Assembly: GCA_964406095.1 (NCBI GenBank)
Contig: CAYOQJ010000036.1
Location: 62,001 to 126,000, forward strand
From: M55B167 sp964406095
Lineage (GTDB): Bacteria > Verrucomicrobiota > Kiritimatiellia > RFP12 > UBA1067
Direction: 5' to 3'
DNA length: 64,000 nucleotides
Part shown: piece after piece, positions 61,437 to 64,000 of the stretch
Layout of the letters: every line of letters starts with the position of its first letter
How positions within the stretch are numbered: position 1 is the first letter of the stretch
The notes under the pieces: model-generated
Told to the model about the DNA's origin: nothing
What the model saw: the letters and a program-made list of their open reading frames with translations, nothing else
The model's database searches: none
Position numbers and translations under genes: made by a program

Positions 61437-64000
61437 TTACTCTTCTCTCACCTCAATCTCATACCAGATCGTCTGATACTCCGGTGCTATCGCGACGCGG
61501 CAACCCGATCCGTTGGCGGCAACCGGAACATCCATTTTACGCTCGCCATTAGGATCAAGCGCGTAGCAGCGTGTGCGCTCCGATCCTGACGGCAGATCAA
61601 TCACCGCTGTAATTCCCTCCAGCAGATACGGTGCGCCACCCCACTCAGAGTTCTTCGCACGGACGCGTCCTGAGTCAACCGTTTCCAACTCCATACCGCT
61701 GTTGCCGGCCATGCCGGTCGCAGCCAGCAGAATGCGGGCACTTTCTCCGTTTTCGCCGAAACCGCTCTGTACCTCACGGGAAACAAGCGAAATCGTCGCC
61801 CAATTCAGGCGTGAGGGAGCAATCTTCAGCAGCACATCACCAAGTGTGATATCCCGACCTTGCGGGAAACCTGTGAACAATTTGGTGCCGGCGGTGTTCA
61901 CAGTGAAATACGCGGCACCGGATTGCTCTCGGTTCCAACAAAGTTCACCGGTGTCGCTCAACATTATTTTAGACTCCGCAACTCCCTGGTTGACATCACT
62001 CGGGGCAGTGCCCGACCCGCCGCTCAAATCAATTCCCGTGCGATGTATCAACGTCAAAAATCTGTCAAACCCCGCATCCTTAATGCCGATTCGCGTAGCA
62101 CCCGATGTGACCAGGCGCTCAAAAAAGGATTCATAATCCGCCGCCGCGGCAATTTTGCGCTGTGATTCTCGCACATCGCCGCGCAGATAGATAGCGGCGC
62201 AGGCTGGCATGTGCGCCAGAACATCGCTGCGCTCGCTGATGCTGAAAAAGTAGGAGTTCCAGCCGGGGCTGTATTTTTTGCGGTGATGCCAGGTGTACTC
62301 GAATACTCCGTCCCAGCCCTGCAGCGCGCCATACGCCCGCAGCATCGGCTGACCCTCCGCACCGTAGCAGTTGGGAAACGGATGGTTGTATTCACTGACT
62401 GTAAAAGGTTTACCGAAAATACGCTGCGAAGCAAAAGTCTGCATCAAACTCATTGAATTCACCATTGAACTGTTGCCTATCGTCCAATGTGTGCCAACCT
62501 TGGGATGACACCAATATGCGTGTGTATCAATATAATCCAATTCAGCCTGCAAAAATGGGGTGCTATATCCCAACTGCGTTCCAGAAACAGGCGCAATCGC
62601 TTTGAGTTCATGCTTAACATAATCGTCTATCTCGCGCCAATACGCCCGCCCGGTGTCGGTCAAAAACCGATAAAAATCGCGTTTGACCGCTACTGCTGCA
62701 AAGCCTTTGGATTTCAACGGAAGAACCGTGCCCTCTTCAATGTTCTGATCAGAAGTCAGTTCGCTTTCAGCGCCGCTTTGAAGGGACAAATCATCCAGCT
62801 CATAAACCCCCGGTTTAAAACGGGTCAATTGAAATTGCGCGTTCTTGCAGTCATCCGCTGCGACGAAAGAGGCATTCAGCGTTGTCCATTGAGGGTCGAC
62901 TTTGATTCTGCGTAGCAATCCCATTGAACGCCAGCCGCCCCGTGTAACCGCGACCGCCGTGCCCAATTCAACACTATTCCGGGCATTCAAACGCCGGATC
63001 CTGAATGAAATTGTGTAAGGCTCGCCCTTCTTAAGCCTAATACCGTTGCGATACAATTTCGGGAAATACTCTTTGCCCTCGCTCTCAACCGTAATCCTCA
63101 GCACGCCATTATCTGCAGCAGCCGCCGCTTTGCCCGATCCAAGATCGAACGACCATAATCCGCCGTCCGCCTTGACCGCCTGATCAAAATCGCCTTCAAC
63201 AATCTGCTCATTGCCCAGCGGAGTCGGCTTCCAGTTCCAAGCCTCGCGCATTGCTGCGGTGGCGCCATATTTTTTCTTCAACCAGTTATTCCATAAAACA
63301 CGAAACTCAGTGGCGTAAGATTCCGGCAGATTGTCGAGGCGTCCGCTTAAATACTGACGAAACAACCCGTTCTCGTTGTTGATCTCGATCATCGCCACAC
63401 TCGGCTCATGCGTGTATGCCAATCCAGTATAAGGATTAACCCGCGTCAACAACTCTTTTGCGAACTCCTTTTCGGCGACGATCATGCGCGATGAAATAAA
63501 ACTGCGTCCCTTGGGAAAGCGGGCGACATGCAGATTCATGTTGACGTAGATGCCGCGTTTTTTCAGAGCGGCGATTAAATAATCCTGACGGTCAACAGAC
63601 TCTTGATCAAAAGGAATTCTAATCGTCGGATCGGCGGAAAATGCCTTGGGCAGATTTTTACCGTTGCCATAAATACCCCGCTGATGATCCTCCCGGAAGT
63701 TACCATACCGAGAATCAAAGTAGTGCAGACGCACACAGTTGATGCCGAAACGCGCCAACCGATCAGCCAGACGGTCGGCATCGGCATGTGTTGGAAAATT
63801 TGCCGGGCCGGTCAGATTTGTCGCATTGAATTTTATCGGGCCCCTATCGGTTGCGAAACGTCCGTTTTCAACACGCACAAAACCATGTTTTCCGGCTGGC
63901 GCATCGAGCAGATGCGCCATGCTGGTCACATTTTCAGTTGCTTCATGTGATATGACAAAGGGGAAAAGCGGTGCGAAATCGGCCTGTGCCGCCATACTTT
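61437..64000 (-). CDS. Clan GH-A glycosidase with internal carbohydrate-binding domain, 5' end outside window
   Basis: At least 853 residues are in the window. The first codons (SMAAQADFAP) look like the end of a signal peptide, so the true start lies beyond 64000. The TIM-barrel catalytic domain has a general acid/base Glu in IEINNENGLF (~205) and a nucleophile Glu in FTVSEYNHPF (~532), typical of clan GH-A/GH5-like enzymes. Between them (~255-400) a CBM4/9-like beta-sandwich is inserted. A beta-rich C-terminal region follows. The polysaccharide target is unknown. Confidence 0.8.
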   Translation of the reverse strand, partial: SMAAQADFAPLFPFVISHEATENVTSMAHLLDAPAGKHGFVRVENGRFATDRGPIKFNATNLTGPANFPTHADADRLADRLARFGINCVRLHYFDSRYGNFREDHQRGIYGNGKNLPKAFSADPTIRIPFDQESVDRQDYLIAALKKRGIYVNMNLHVARFPKGRSFISSRMIVAEKEFAKELLTRVNPYTGLAYTHEPSVAMIEINNENGLFRQYLSGRLDNLPESYATEFRVLWNNWLKKKYGATAAMREAWNWKPTPLGNEQIVEGDFDQAVKADGGLWSFDLGSGKAAAAADNGVLRITVESEGKEYFPKLYRNGIRLKKGEPYTISFRIRRLNARNSVELGTAVAVTRGGWRSMGLLRRIKVDPQWTTLNASFVAADDCKNAQFQLTRFKPGVYELDDLSLQSGAESELTSDQNIEEGTVLPLKSKGFAAVAVKRDFYRFLTDTGRAYWREIDDYVKHELKAIAPVSGTQLGYSTPFLQAELDYIDTHAYWCHPKVGTHWTIGNSSMVNSMSLMQTFASQRIFGKPFTVSEYNHPFPNCYGAEGQPMLRAYGALQGWDGVFEYTWHHRKKYSPGWNSYFFSISERSDVLAHMPACAAIYLRGDVRESQRKIAAAADYESFFERLVTSGATRIGIKDAGFDRFLTLIHRTGIDLSGGSGTAPSDVNQGVAESKIMLSDTGELCWNREQSGAAYFTVNTAGTKLFTGFPQGRDITLGDVLLKIAPSRLNWATISLVSREVQSGFGENGESARILLAATGMAGNSGMELETVDSGRVRAKNSEWGGAPYLLEGITAVIDLPSGSERTRCYALDPNGERKMDVPVAANGSGCRVAIAPEYQTIWYEIEVREE

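Noticed and set aside
61161..61589. 142-codon plus-strand frame in the CA-rich gap
   Set aside because: Composed of the repetitive spacer and the antisense of the GH-A gene; no plausible protein.

Overview
The window looks like chromosome from an anaerobic, carbohydrate-degrading bacterium of the PVC superphylum, most plausibly the Kiritimatiellota/Lentisphaerota/Verrucomicrobiota side. This placement is inference. It rests on Tat-exported Gfo/Idh/MocA and sugar-isomerase-like proteins, secreted LamG surface proteins, GH106-like and GH10 hydrolases, an Nfn-type ferredoxin:NADP oxidoreductase pair and a PVC-style CotH/VTC/DUF4956 cluster. No rRNA, tRNA or CRISPR array was seen.

Layout. 1-9670 (minus strand): a continuous translation operon, rpsL-rpsG-fusA joined directly to rpsJ-rplC-rplD-rplW-rplB-rpsS-rplV-rpsC-rplP-rpmC-rpsQ-rplN-rplX-rplE-rpsN-rpsH, with no tuf gene between fusA and rpsJ. 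9.8-30.7 kb: housekeeping and metabolic genes. These are a lipase-like hydrolase, glutamate dehydrogenase, a sodium:solute symporter, a PQQ-type beta-propeller, an orphan FHA-sigma54 activator, a GH106-like glycosidase, a hemolysin III protein, the Nfn pair, a sugar-kinase-like phosphotransferase, a TPR protein and HrpA. A decayed IS4-type transposase and a short tandem array sit at 20.7-21.4 kb.

31.0-37.8 kb: a type III restriction-modification locus, Mod - HTH protein - Doc toxin - Res. The Fic/Doc toxin and its partner lie between the methylase and the nuclease, and the Mod recognition region is low in GC. 38.0-45.8 kb: VTC-domain protein - DUF4956 membrane protein - HlyD adaptor - TolC-like channel - large secreted CotH-kinase protein. 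The last four genes are packed end to end, which suggests a cell-envelope assembly or export system. 45.9-47.4 kb: a Fur-family regulator divergent from a secreted caspase-like (clan CD) peptidase, with a Fur-like inverted repeat between them.

47.4-64.0 kb (mostly minus strand): a saccharolytic island. Two glycosidases (GH10 and a clan GH-A enzyme cut by the window edge) and a three-LamG surface protein precede an MFS transporter, an SDR dehydrogenase, an RraA-type aldolase and an enolase-superfamily dehydratase. A Tat-exported Gfo/Idh/MocA oxidoreductase and a TIM-barrel epimerase follow. Together they read as polysaccharide cleavage, sugar or sugar-acid uptake and a non-phosphorylated dehydratase/dehydrogenase/aldolase route. 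The intergenic gaps of this island hold unusual word-like repetitive DNA. pgpA sits inside the island on the plus strand with a strong promoter.
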